A stretch of 5,219 bases of DNA from Gammaproteobacteria bacterium (GTDB taxonomy: Bacteria; Pseudomonadota; Gammaproteobacteria; Pseudomonadales; Azotimanducaceae), in the NCBI GenBank assembly GCA_003228415.1, contig QIDL01000038.1, positions 1 through 5,219 of the forward strand. Direction: 5' to 3'. A model generated the notes under the pieces. The model saw only the letters and a list, made by a program, of their open reading frames with translations. It made no database searches and was not told the DNA's origin. Positions 1 to 5,219 of the stretch are shown here, piece by piece. A program made the translations under genes and the position numbers. How positions within the stretch are numbered: the stretch's first letter is position 1; the number at the start of each line of letters is the position of its first letter.

Positions 1-13
1 TTCTGAACGAACG

Positions 14-18
14 AAGGG
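14..18 (+). promoter_or_regulatory. Ribosome binding site of the cyclase-family gene
   Basis: The sequence AAGGG lies 7 bases before the ATG at 26. It supports that start. A TGA at 4-6 could be the stop of an upstream gene, but too little sequence is present to tell. No promoter can be assigned in the 25 bases available. Confidence 0.6.
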
Positions 19-25
19 TACCATC

Positions 26-826
26 ATGGTGCGACTCATTGATCTGACTGTGACCCTCGATCCTGCGAATCGGGACAAGTTACCAACACGTGCCCGGGCC
101 CTTGCAGGGGTCATCGCGCCGGAGATCGAATATCTGCATCCGGCGGAAGCGGGTGGGCGCGACGCGTTCTGCGTGAGCTTAGGCTGTCAACCTGATGATC
201 TTCCAGACGGTGAAGGATGGGGCGCGGAACGGCTCAGCGATATGTCATCCCATTGCGGCACTCATGTCGACGCGCCGCTGCACAGCGGATCCCACAACCA
301 GGGCAAACCTGCCCGGACAATCACCGACGTCTCCTTGGATGAATTGTTCTGTCCCGGACTGGTGCTCGACGTTCGTCCCTGGGCGCGCAGCGGCGAAGAG
401 ATAGATATCGAAATGCTGGACAGCGCACTGAAAGAGACCGGCTGCGCCATCGAGAAAGGCACCGCTGTACTGATTCGCACCGGGCAGGAACGCTTTTCCA
501 TGGACGATCCGGAATTCTTCATCCAACCCGGCATGTCTCGCGCGAGCACTCTGCATCTCATCGCCCAGGGCGCCACGGTCCTGGGCACCGACGCCATAGG
601 TTGGGATCTTCCCTTCAACATCATGAACCGGCGTTTCCGCGAGACGGGTGACAAATCTCTGCTGTGGGATGGCCACAAGGCGATCGTCGAAAAGGAGGCT
701 TTCATCGTGCAGCAGTTGACGAACCTGGGTGCTCTGCCGTCCGGTGGGTTCATGGTCGGCTTTTTTCCGATCAAGCTGGCCAGGAGCAGCGCCGCCCCGG
801 CGCGGGTGGTCGCCTTTGTCGAGTAA
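26..826 (+). CDS. Cyclase-family metal-dependent amidohydrolase (kynurenine formamidase / isatin hydrolase-like)
   Basis: This 266-residue protein belongs to the Cyclase family (PF04199), which includes kynurenine formamidase and isatin hydrolase; members hydrolyse amide or lactam bonds with a bound divalent metal. The family signature HxGTHxDxPxH is intact as H76-C-G-T-H80-V-D82-A-P-L-H86: H76, H80 and D82 should bind metal and H86 should be the catalytic base. A second conserved His is at 217, and the C-terminal signature (LTNLGALP, then a hydrophobic strand and APARVVAF) is present. Twelve residues after H217, where KynB-type enzymes usually have a Glu metal ligand, there is Q229. As I recall, isatin hydrolase also has a Gln ligand at that site, so an isatin hydrolase-like activity is possible. 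There is no signal peptide, so it should be cytoplasmic. Its length is normal for the family. The stop is 6 bases before the molybdoenzyme start, indicating an operon. The family assignment is firm; the substrate is unknown. Confidence 0.9.
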   Translation: MVRLIDLTVTLDPANRDKLPTRARALAGVIAPEIEYLHPAEAGGRDAFCVSLGCQPDDLPDGEGWGAERLSDMSSHCGTHVDAPLHSGSHNQGKPARTITDVSLDELFCPGLVLDVRPWARSGEEIDIEMLDSALKETGCAIEKGTAVLIRTGQERFSMDDPEFFIQPGMSRASTLHLIAQGATVLGTDAIGWDLPFNIMNRRFRETGDKSLLWDGHKAIVEKEAFIVQQLTNLGALPSGGFMVGFFPIKLARSSAAPARVVAFVE

Positions 827-832
827 TAGCTC

Positions 833-3142
833 GTGATAAAGCCAACCATAAGTCGCCATCAGCACAGTGCCCATTGGGGGGCATTTCAGGCGGTCGTGGA
901 AGACGGTCGATTCGTGGCAGTCGAGCCCTTCCAGGGTGATTGCCAACCCTCACCCATATCCCAGGCACTGCCAGACGCGGTCTACAACTCCGCTCGTATC
1001 GCGCATCCGATGGTACGCCGCAGTTGGCTCGAGCGCGGCCCTGGAGCGGCACCAGAAAAACGGGGAGCGGAACCGTTCGTGCAGGTCTCCTGGGAGCAGG
1101 CGCTGCGTCTGGTGGGCGATGAGATCGAACGGGTCAAGGGCGATTTTGGCAACGCCGCAATATTCGCCGGATCGTATGGCTGGGCCAGCGCCGGACGATT
1201 CCATCATCCCATCACCTTGATCAAACGCTTCTTCAATACCATCGGCGGTTTCACCAATCAGGTGGGAAATTACTCGGTAGGTGCGGGCCTGATCCTGCTG
1301 CCTTACGTGGTGGGTACGACGCGGGCCACGGGCGGGCCTCTCACCAGTTGGGACAGCATCGCCGGGAATACGGAGCTGTTTGTTTCCTTCGGCGGGTTGC
1401 CGCTGAAGAATTCCCAGGTGGCCGACGGCGGCATCGCCATTCACACCATCGAGAGTTGGCAACATCGAGCTAAGGAAGGGGGCGTTGAGTTTGTGAACGT
1501 TTCTCCGAATCGCGAGGACTGTGCCGACTTTCTCGAAGCCGAGTGGATCGCGCCCCGGCCAAACACCGACGTGGCCCTGATGCTGGGGCTTGCCCACACG
1601 CTGGCCAGCGAGGGTCTGGCCGACCAGCGGTTCATTGATCGTTACTGCGTCGGCTACCAGCGCTTCTCCGAGTACCTGCTTGGCACATTGGATGGCACGG
1701 CGAAGAATGCCGACTGGGCCGCGCGCATCTGCGATGTATCTGCGGAAACGATCCGCACGCTGGCACGACGCATGGCCTCTCACCGGACCATGCTCAACAC
1801 CAATCTTTCGCTACAGCGCGGCGATCACGGCGAGCAACCGTTCTGGATGACCATCGTGCTGGCGAGCATGCTGGGTCAGATCGGTTTGCCGGGCGGTGGC
1901 TTCGGGCTGGGTTACGGGTCGATCTCCGGCATGGGTGTGCCACAGACGGAAATTCGCCCCTTGCGCATGTCGACGGGTACCAGGGCGATCGACAGCGCCG
2001 TTCCCGTGGCCCGCTTTGTGGACATGCTGCTGAACCCGGGAGACAGCATCGATTGGAATGGTCGCACCGTGGTCTTTCCGGATATCAGGATGATCTACTG
2101 GGCGGGCGGCAATCCGTTCTCCCATCACCAGGACATCAATCGAATGGTGTCGGCATTTCAGCGCCCGGATACCATCGTGGTTCACGAGCCCTGGTGGACG
2201 CCCATGGCCCGCATGGCGGACGTGGTATTGCCGATCACCACATCGCTGGAGCGTAACGACATCGGCGCCAGCACCCGGGACCGCTTTCTTGTCAAGATGG
2301 AACAAGCCATCGAACCGGTAGCTGAGGCCCGCAATGACTTCGACGTGTTCGCAGCGTTGGCCGAGCGCTTCGGAACCCTCGAAGCCTTCAGCGAAGGCCG
2401 CGATGAAATGGCCTGGTTGAGGCATCTCTACGACACCACTCTGCAGGCCGCTCAGGATATAGGCGTGGAGTTGCCCGACTTTGATGGCTTCTGGGACGCG
2501 GGGCACGCCGAGGTCCCGGCACCTGCCGAACCCTATGTGATGTTCGCCGACTTCCGGGCAGATCCCGATGCCAATCCGCTCAAAACAGCATCGGGCAAGA
2601 TCGAAATCTTTTCACAATCCATAGATGACTTCGGCTACGACGACTGTCCGGGCCATCCCACGTGGCTCGAACCTGCCGAGTGGCTCGGGTCGAGCATTGC
2701 CAGCGACTACCCGCTGCATCTCCTTTCCAACCAGCCACGTGCGCGCCTGCACAGCCAGCTCGATTGCGCCACGGTGAGTCGCGCGACCAAGATTCAGGGC
2801 CGGGAACCGGTATGGATCAACACAGCGGACGCTGCCGATCGTGGTATCCACGATGGCGTCGTGGTGCGGATCTTCAACGATCGTGGCGCGCTGCTTGCGG
2901 GCGCTCACGTGACCGAGGCCATGCGAATCGGGGTACTGCAGCTTCCCACAGGAGCCTGGTACGATCCCCAGGAACCCGGGGTACCCGGCACCCTGGACGT
3001 GCACGGCAACCCCAATGTGGTGACTCTGGACAAGGGCACGTCGAAGCTGGCACAGGGCCCGGTCGCGCAGACCGCCCTGGTCCAGCTCGAACGCTACGAG
3101 GGCCCGCTACCTGCAATCAAGGCCTTCGATCCGCCTCCTTGA
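833..3142 (+). CDS. Cytoplasmic molybdopterin oxidoreductase, BisC/DMSO/TMAO reductase group
   Basis: This 769-residue protein is a full-length catalytic subunit of the DMSO reductase family, binding molybdenum through two molybdopterin guanine dinucleotides. Order of parts: N-terminal cap with SAHWGAF (about 11-50), main molybdopterin domain (about 51-490), and dinucleotide-binding domain (about 625-745). The SYGWASAGRFHH segment places S119 as the probable serine Mo ligand, matching the serine of biotin sulfoxide, DMSO and TMAO reductases. Other signatures are FGGLPLKN, the glycine-rich GQIGLPGGGFGLGYG, LSNQPRARLHSQLD (631-644) and HGNPNVVT...GTSKLAQGP (724-743). No N-terminal Fe-S cysteine cluster and no Tat signal are present, which points to a cytoplasmic BisC-like S- or N-oxide reductase with no built-in Fe-S centre. 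The start is GTG at 833: an in-frame TAG at 827-829 rules out any earlier start, and no good ribosome binding site is seen. Translation is probably coupled to the cyclase gene. Electron donor and substrate cannot be read from the sequence. Confidence 0.92.
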   Translation: MIKPTISRHQHSAHWGAFQAVVEDGRFVAVEPFQGDCQPSPISQALPDAVYNSARIAHPMVRRSWLERGPGAAPEKRGAEPFVQVSWEQALRLVGDEIERVKGDFGNAAIFAGSYGWASAGRFHHPITLIKRFFNTIGGFTNQVGNYSVGAGLILLPYVVGTTRATGGPLTSWDSIAGNTELFVSFGGLPLKNSQVADGGIAIHTIESWQHRAKEGGVEFVNVSPNREDCADFLEAEWIAPRPNTDVALMLGLAHTLASEGLADQRFIDRYCVGYQRFSEYLLGTLDGTAKNADWAARICDVSAETIRTLARRMASHRTMLNTNLSLQRGDHGEQPFWMTIVLASMLGQIGLPGGGFGLGYGSISGMGVPQTEIRPLRMSTGTRAIDSAVPVARFVDMLLNPGDSIDWNGRTVVFPDIRMIYWAGGNPFSHHQDINRMVSAFQRPDTIVVHEPWWTPMARMADVVLPITTSLERNDIGASTRDRFLVKMEQAIEPVAEARNDFDVFAALAERFGTLEAFSEGRDEMAWLRHLYDTTLQAAQDIGVELPDFDGFWDAGHAEVPAPAEPYVMFADFRADPDANPLKTASGKIEIFSQSIDDFGYDDCPGHPTWLEPAEWLGSSIASDYPLHLLSNQPRARLHSQLDCATVSRATKIQGREPVWINTADAADRGIHDGVVVRIFNDRGALLAGAHVTEAMRIGVLQLPTGAWYDPQEPGVPGTLDVHGNPNVVTLDKGTSKLAQGPVAQTALVQLERYEGPLPAIKAFDPPP

Positions 3143-3174
3143 TGCCGATTGCCCAGCCCATGGAGCTAACTCGT

Positions 3175-3414
3175 CTACAGATCCAGGAGGACCATCAGCC
3201 GTTCGGGCCTTAAATCTTCGCCGGTATATACCTCATCATCGATGCCAAGAGCGGGTGCCGAGCGAATGCCATGCCGTTCCATCAATGCCGCGGCCTCGGT
3301 ATCCACCAGCAGATCCTTGACCTCGAAGGCGAAGCCCTCGGTGGCGAGGATGCGCTTCAGCACCTCGCAGGGTGCGCAAAGCGGAGTGGTATAGACGACG
3401 AGGCGCCGGGTCAT
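3175..3414 (-). CDS. Small glutaredoxin-like thiol-disulfide oxidoreductase (CAPC)
   Basis: This 79-residue protein has a glutaredoxin/thioredoxin-like core. It starts with a beta strand (RLVVYTTPLC), has the redox motif C13-A-P-C16 at the start of helix 1, then a second strand (FEVKDLLVD), a helix, and the cis-proline loop R-S-A-P54-A-L before the last strand. It is about the length of a bare glutaredoxin. The frame stays open far upstream, but only this start gives the family N-terminus; the extension overlaps the preceding gene and is not protein-like. The start lies 17 bases after the stop of the selenoprotein gene on the same strand, so the two are very probably co-transcribed. The ribosome binding site is weak, which may mean coupled translation. 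Inference: it reduces the oxidised selenocysteine-cysteine pair of its neighbour. CAPC differs from the glutaredoxin CPYC and thioredoxin CGPC motifs, so its reductant could be glutathione or a thioredoxin reductase. Confidence 0.83.
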   Translation of the reverse strand: MTRRLVVYTTPLCAPCEVLKRILATEGFAFEVKDLLVDTEAAALMERHGIRSAPALGIDDEVYTGEDLRPERLMVLLDL

Positions 3415-3431
3415 TGCTGGAAGGTCATGGC

Positions 3432-4319
3432 TCAGGTCTTCCCTTCTTCCTTGAGCTTGCAGTAACGTTTTTTGGCGTCCATCCAGTTGTCGTAGGCTTC
3501 GCCCTCCAGGAATGGCTGTTCCTCGGTGAAGATGGTCTCCTTCCACTTCTCTCCTGCGGGCCATGTATACGGCGCGACCGTTGTGGTCCGAGGCTCTTCC
3601 GCGGTTTCGAGGAGACCTAACGCCATCTCGAGAATCTGCGATTGCATGTCTGTGTCGAAGGGTATTCCGCAGGGATTGCCCAGCGGAAAGTCCACAAACA
3701 AAAGACGCGGTACACCGCATCGCTCGACGATATCCTGGGCCGTGGCGATCACCACCGTTGGGATGCCATTGGCTTCCAGATGGCGGGCAACCAGACTCAC
3801 GGTCTGGTGGCACACGGGTCAGACAGGGGTGAGGACGGCGATATCGACCTCATCCTCCCGGCACCTTTTGAGCACCTCTGGGGCATCGACCTCCAGGGTG
3901 CGACGCTGACTGTAGGCCGTGTACACACCATGGCAACGGGGCGCCAGGCTCTTCAGACGGCCTTGCTCCACAATTTCCTGCAAACGGGAAATCGGGAAAT
4001 AGGAATTCACGTCATCCAGGTGAGTGGCGTATTTGTCGTAGTGCTCCTGGCGACTGAACAGTCGCTCAGGCGGCGTGTCGGTTGGAATGCTGTAGGCGTT
4101 GCCGACCAGCATCTCCTCGGACTGATCCCGACCCTCACCGTCTGCGCCACGCACGGCCACATCGCTGGTAGAGACCAGTGTTGCGCAGCACTCCGAGAGA
4201 GGTTTTTTGAGTGGGGTGAAAGGCACATCATCGAAGTGTGCCCACTGGTAGGGCTTCTCGTAGCCTTGAGACAGGTAGTAGTCTCGTGTTCGATCGATGT
4301 ATCTGACGGGTTCGGCCAT
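3432..4319 (-). CDS. Selenocysteine-containing GrdB/PrdB-like reductase (UGA read as Sec at residue 167)
   Basis: Read through the UGA at 3821-3819, this is one 295-residue protein resembling the selenoprotein B family of glycine/sarcosine/betaine and D-proline reductases (PF07355-like). Residues 1-166 carry the family pattern HYDKYATHLDDVNSYFPISRLQEIV (in part, about 93-117) and a hydrophobic strand DIAVLTPV leading to the redox site U167-P-V-C170-H-Q-T. Residues 171-295 continue the domain: VARHLEANGIPTVVIATAQD, GVPRLLF, and VDFPLGNPCG (209-218). The two halves are in the same frame, and neither makes a sensible protein alone: the first ends in mid-domain and the second has no start except a GTG two codons after the UGA. 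Clostridial GrdB is longer (about 430 residues), so this is a short form. The start at 4319 has an AGGGGA site 6 bases upstream. It is first in an operon with the CAPC protein. No GrdA, GrdC or GrdD partner is visible, so the substrate is unknown. A broken Cys-type gene is the main alternative. Confidence 0.85.
3790..3808 (-). promoter_or_regulatory. Candidate bacterial SECIS hairpin
   Basis: On the minus-strand mRNA this segment reads ACCAGAC-CGUGA-GUCUGGU: a perfect 7-bp stem closing a 5-nt loop. The loop begins 17 nt after the UGA and has G at its second position. Published bacterial SECIS models call for a short stem-loop within the coding region just after the UGA, with a G among the first two loop bases and a UGA-to-loop distance in the high teens or more. 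This element fits. It would bind SelB and direct Sec insertion. It encodes part of QTVSLV, so it serves both coding and recoding. It lacks the exact E. coli fdhF loop, so its SelB may differ in specificity. Confidence 0.75.
3819..3821 (-). other. In-frame UGA predicted to encode selenocysteine (residue 167)
   Basis: The minus-strand codons here are GTC-TGA-CCC-GTG-TGC. The UGA falls at the first position of a CxxC-like redox motif, giving U-P-V-C, immediately after a buried beta strand. That is where redox selenoproteins carry Sec, and Cys is the expected residue in homologues lacking it. A 19-nt hairpin of the expected geometry follows. Confidence 0.85.
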
Positions 4320-4325
4320 GACATT

Positions 4326-4331
4326 TCCCCT
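4326..4331 (-). promoter_or_regulatory. Ribosome binding site of the selenoprotein gene
   Basis: AGGGGA on the minus strand lies 6 bases before the ATG at 4319. An out-of-frame ATG at 4324 is too close to this site and leads only to a shadow frame, so the start at 4319 is preferred. Confidence 0.65.
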
Positions 4332-4339
4332 GGCAGCGA

Positions 4340-4351
4340 TGGTAACTACCA
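4340..4351. repeat. Short dyad TGGTA-AC-TACCA upstream of the selenoprotein gene
   Basis: A 12-base sequence with perfect 5-base arms and a 2-base centre ends 20 bases before the selenoprotein start codon. It could be an operator in the 5' leader, but it is short enough to occur by chance. Confidence 0.25.
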
Positions 4352-4496
4352 GGAATCCTACCCCCGCTGAGCTGGCGGCACCAGATAGATAGGTGCAGAT
4401 ATGACTCAGGCCCGGAAAAGTGGGGTTGGGGTGTTGAGCTGGAAACGAGCGCGCGCTGTGCCGGATTCGCTGGGGCCTCTGAAAATCAAATTATTT

Positions 4497-4525
4497 TTGG
4501 GACAGGGCACCGGATCAAGTAGTCT
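4497..4525 (+). promoter_or_regulatory. Possible sigma-70-type promoter for the DUF3237 gene
   Basis: TTGGGA (4497-4502) and TAGTCT (4520-4525) are separated by 17 bases and preceded by an AT-rich stretch that could act as an UP element. The -35 matches consensus at 4 of 6 positions and the -10 at only 3 of 6, so it would need an activator or be weak. The palindrome at 4514-4529 covers the -10, as expected for a regulator site. The leader to the ATG would be about 90 bases. Confidence 0.3.
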
Positions 4526-4529
4526 TGAT
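4514..4529. repeat. Perfect 16-base palindrome ATCAAG-TAGT-CTTGAT, candidate operator
   Basis: Two 6-base arms are exact inverted repeats around a 4-base spacer. The size and spacing are typical of a site for a dimeric winged-helix repressor such as a MarR, ArsR or GntR protein. It lies between two divergent genes and over a possible -10 element. It has no U-run after it and only 6-bp arms, so it is not a terminator. No regulator gene is present in this window to pair it with. Confidence 0.4.
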
Positions 4530-4610
4530 TACGCCGTCTGTGGTGTCCGGTAGAACCCCACCGGGCAGCGAAGATGGATCTACGCACGAGTCGCGACTCA
4601 GCGCACCTGG

Positions 4611-4619
4611 AAGGAAGGA
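4611..4619 (+). promoter_or_regulatory. Ribosome binding site of the DUF3237 gene
   Basis: A purine-rich run with two overlapping AGGA cores (4612-4615 and 4616-4619) ends 4 bases before the ATG at 4624. It fixes the start there rather than at the in-frame TTG at 4525, which would add a proline- and serine-rich extension unlike the family and lacks a good site. Confidence 0.75.
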
Positions 4620-4623
4620 TACT

Positions 4624-5079
4624 ATGAAACTCGAACACATCATGACCTACCACGCCGATCTGGCACCGCCACAAGTCATTGGCAAGACCGCGTTCGGCAC
4701 CCGGCAGATCTTTGAAGTGACCGGCGGCAGCTTTGAAGGACCCGGGCTCAAGGGCGAGATTCTCACCTGCGGCGGCGACTGGTTGCTGACGGACGACGAA
4801 GGCATCGGCCGTCTCGACGTGCGGGCGACCTTTCTCACCGACGATGGCGCCCATATCTACATGCAGTACCAGGGTGTGCTGGAACTGAACGAAGCCGCAA
4901 GCACCGCGCTTGCTCAGGGTGGGGGTACCGACTACGGGGATCAGTACTTCATGACTCAGCCGCGCTTCGAAACCGGTGACGAGCGTTATCAATGGTTGAA
5001 TCGAACCGTTGCGGTGGCGCAAGGTCGAATGCGGCCGAGTGCAGTCGAGTATGAAGTCTATGCCTGCCGCAACGATTAG
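4624..5079 (+). CDS. DUF3237 domain-containing protein
   Basis: This 151-residue protein matches the DUF3237 family (PF11578), small beta-barrel proteins of about 150 residues with no established biochemical role. Recognisable features are the N-terminal strand (MKLEHIMTYHADL), the turn VTGGSFEGPGLKG (32-44), CGGDW (49-53), the strand DVRATFLTDDGA (65-76), YMQYQG (79-84), the glycine-rich loop QGGGTDYG (98-105), and FETGDERYQWLN (115-126) near the end. The family is often found next to catabolic enzymes for aromatic or xenobiotic compounds, which is why a role in the same pathway as its neighbours is plausible. There is no signal peptide or membrane segment, so it should be cytoplasmic. It is transcribed away from the selenoprotein operon and may share its control region. 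Confidence 0.85.
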   Translation: MKLEHIMTYHADLAPPQVIGKTAFGTRQIFEVTGGSFEGPGLKGEILTCGGDWLLTDDEGIGRLDVRATFLTDDGAHIYMQYQGVLELNEAASTALAQGGGTDYGDQYFMTQPRFETGDERYQWLNRTVAVAQGRMRPSAVEYEVYACRND

Positions 5080-5137
5080 CTTGGCGCAGGGCGGGCATAC
5101 GAGGCCAGGTGGTTACGCCGTGTTGCTCACAGACCCG

Positions 5138-5219
5138 TCATAACCCGAGGCTTGCGCCCTGCCTGATGAGCTGTTGCTGTAATTCGCCCACGTCTAAGTT
5201 CCCTGGGGCGATGCCCTGG
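5138..5219 (-). CDS. Possible C-terminal end of a minus-strand gene, cut by the window edge
   Basis: A minus-strand frame is open from the window edge to a TGA at 5140-5138, giving 26 residues that begin QGIAPGNLDVGEL and end QGASLGL. The text looks like a mixed strand-helix C-terminus, but it uses three TTA codons, which is unusual for this GC-rich sequence, and a second minus-strand frame is also open here. I do not recognise a family. If real, it converges on the DUF3237 gene with 58 bases between the stops. Confidence 0.25.
   Translation of the reverse strand, partial: QGIAPGNLDVGELQQQLIRQGASLGL

Larger units (their letters stand above)
4320..4623. other. Divergent intergenic control region
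   Basis: These 304 bases separate the start of the minus-strand selenoprotein operon from the start of the plus-strand DUF3237 gene, so promoters for both directions should lie here. It includes the only clearly AT-rich patch nearby (about 4481-4498), a 16-base palindrome (4514-4529), a small dyad near the selenoprotein start (4340-4351), and both ribosome binding sites. I find no convincing gene, tRNA or riboswitch in it. No minus-strand promoter can be assigned with confidence. Confidence 0.6.

Noticed and set aside
245..946. Long minus-strand ORFs opposite the cyclase gene (233 and 195 codons)
   Set aside because: They are shadows of a clearly recognised cyclase-family gene in high-GC sequence, with no recognisable motifs of their own.
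1811..2506. Minus-strand ORF of 231 codons inside the molybdoenzyme gene
   Set aside because: It is antisense to the conserved molybdopterin domain and has no family features.
3432..3815. Independent 127-residue protein starting at GTG 3815
   Set aside because: It begins in mid-domain right after the UGA, has no plausible ribosome binding site there, and continues the upstream frame. It is the C-terminal part of the selenoprotein.
3432..4319. The selenoprotein gene as a nonsense-mutated pseudogene
   Set aside because: Both halves keep intact family patterns with no frameshift, the stop is UGA exactly at a redox position, and a SECIS-like hairpin follows. It remains the main alternative if the genome lacks sel genes.
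3642..4370. Long plus-strand ORF (242 codons) opposite the selenoprotein gene
   Set aside because: It is the antisense of the selenoprotein coding region. The translation has no family resemblance, and the minus strand shows clear domain patterns and a good ribosome binding site.
4401..4553. 50-codon plus-strand ORF in the divergent region with AGGTG 5 bases before its ATG
   Set aside because: The composition is not convincingly protein-like and it runs across the palindrome and possible promoter. A leader peptide cannot be excluded, but nothing supports it beyond the weak ribosome binding site.
5086..5162. 8-base inverted arms GCAGGGCG (5086-5093) and CGCCCTGC (5155-5162) after the DUF3237 gene
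   Set aside because: The arms are separated by 61 bases and no T-run follows, so it is not a credible terminator and the pairing is probably chance in GC-rich sequence.
1..5219. tRNA (including tRNA-Sec), rRNA, CRISPR array, insertion sequence or attachment site
   Set aside because: No repeated spacer pattern, transposase text, terminal inverted repeats or tRNA-like cloverleaf was seen by reading both strands.

Overview
The window is GC-rich, encodes full-length bacterial genes with Shine-Dalgarno starts, and looks like an accessory catabolic or redox region of a proteobacterium-like genome. The taxon cannot be fixed from the sequence. The genome should be able to make selenocysteine, but no selA, selB, selD or tRNA-Sec gene lies in this window.

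Layout. Positions 26-826 (+) encode a metal-dependent amidohydrolase of the kynurenine formamidase/isatin hydrolase ('cyclase') family. It is followed after 6 bases by a cytoplasmic molybdopterin oxidoreductase of the biotin sulfoxide/DMSO/TMAO reductase group (833-3142, +). These two form an apparent operon. Facing them on the minus strand is a second two-gene operon: a GrdB/PrdB-like reductase (4319 to 3432) and a 79-residue glutaredoxin-like protein with a CAPC active site (3414 to 3175). The two operons converge with only 32 bases between them. A 304-base divergent control region (4320-4623) separates the minus-strand operon from a DUF3237 protein (4624-5079, +). The last 140 bases hold at most the C-terminal end of a minus-strand gene.

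Main result. The GrdB/PrdB-like gene would ordinarily be called as two separate ORFs, because an in-frame UGA interrupts it at 3821-3819. The frame is the same on both sides. The UGA starts a U-P-V-C redox motif, and a 7-bp stem with a 5-nt CGUGA loop begins 10 nt after it, as expected for a bacterial SECIS element. I annotate one 295-residue selenoprotein with selenocysteine at residue 167.

How the genes may work together (inference). The selenoprotein probably carries out a reductive step and ends as a U167-C170 selenenylsulfide, which the adjacent CAPC protein could reduce. The molybdoenzyme (removal of an S- or N-oxide oxygen), the amidohydrolase (ring or amide opening) and DUF3237 would fit a pathway for a heteroatom-containing organic compound. 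The substrate cannot be named from this sequence.
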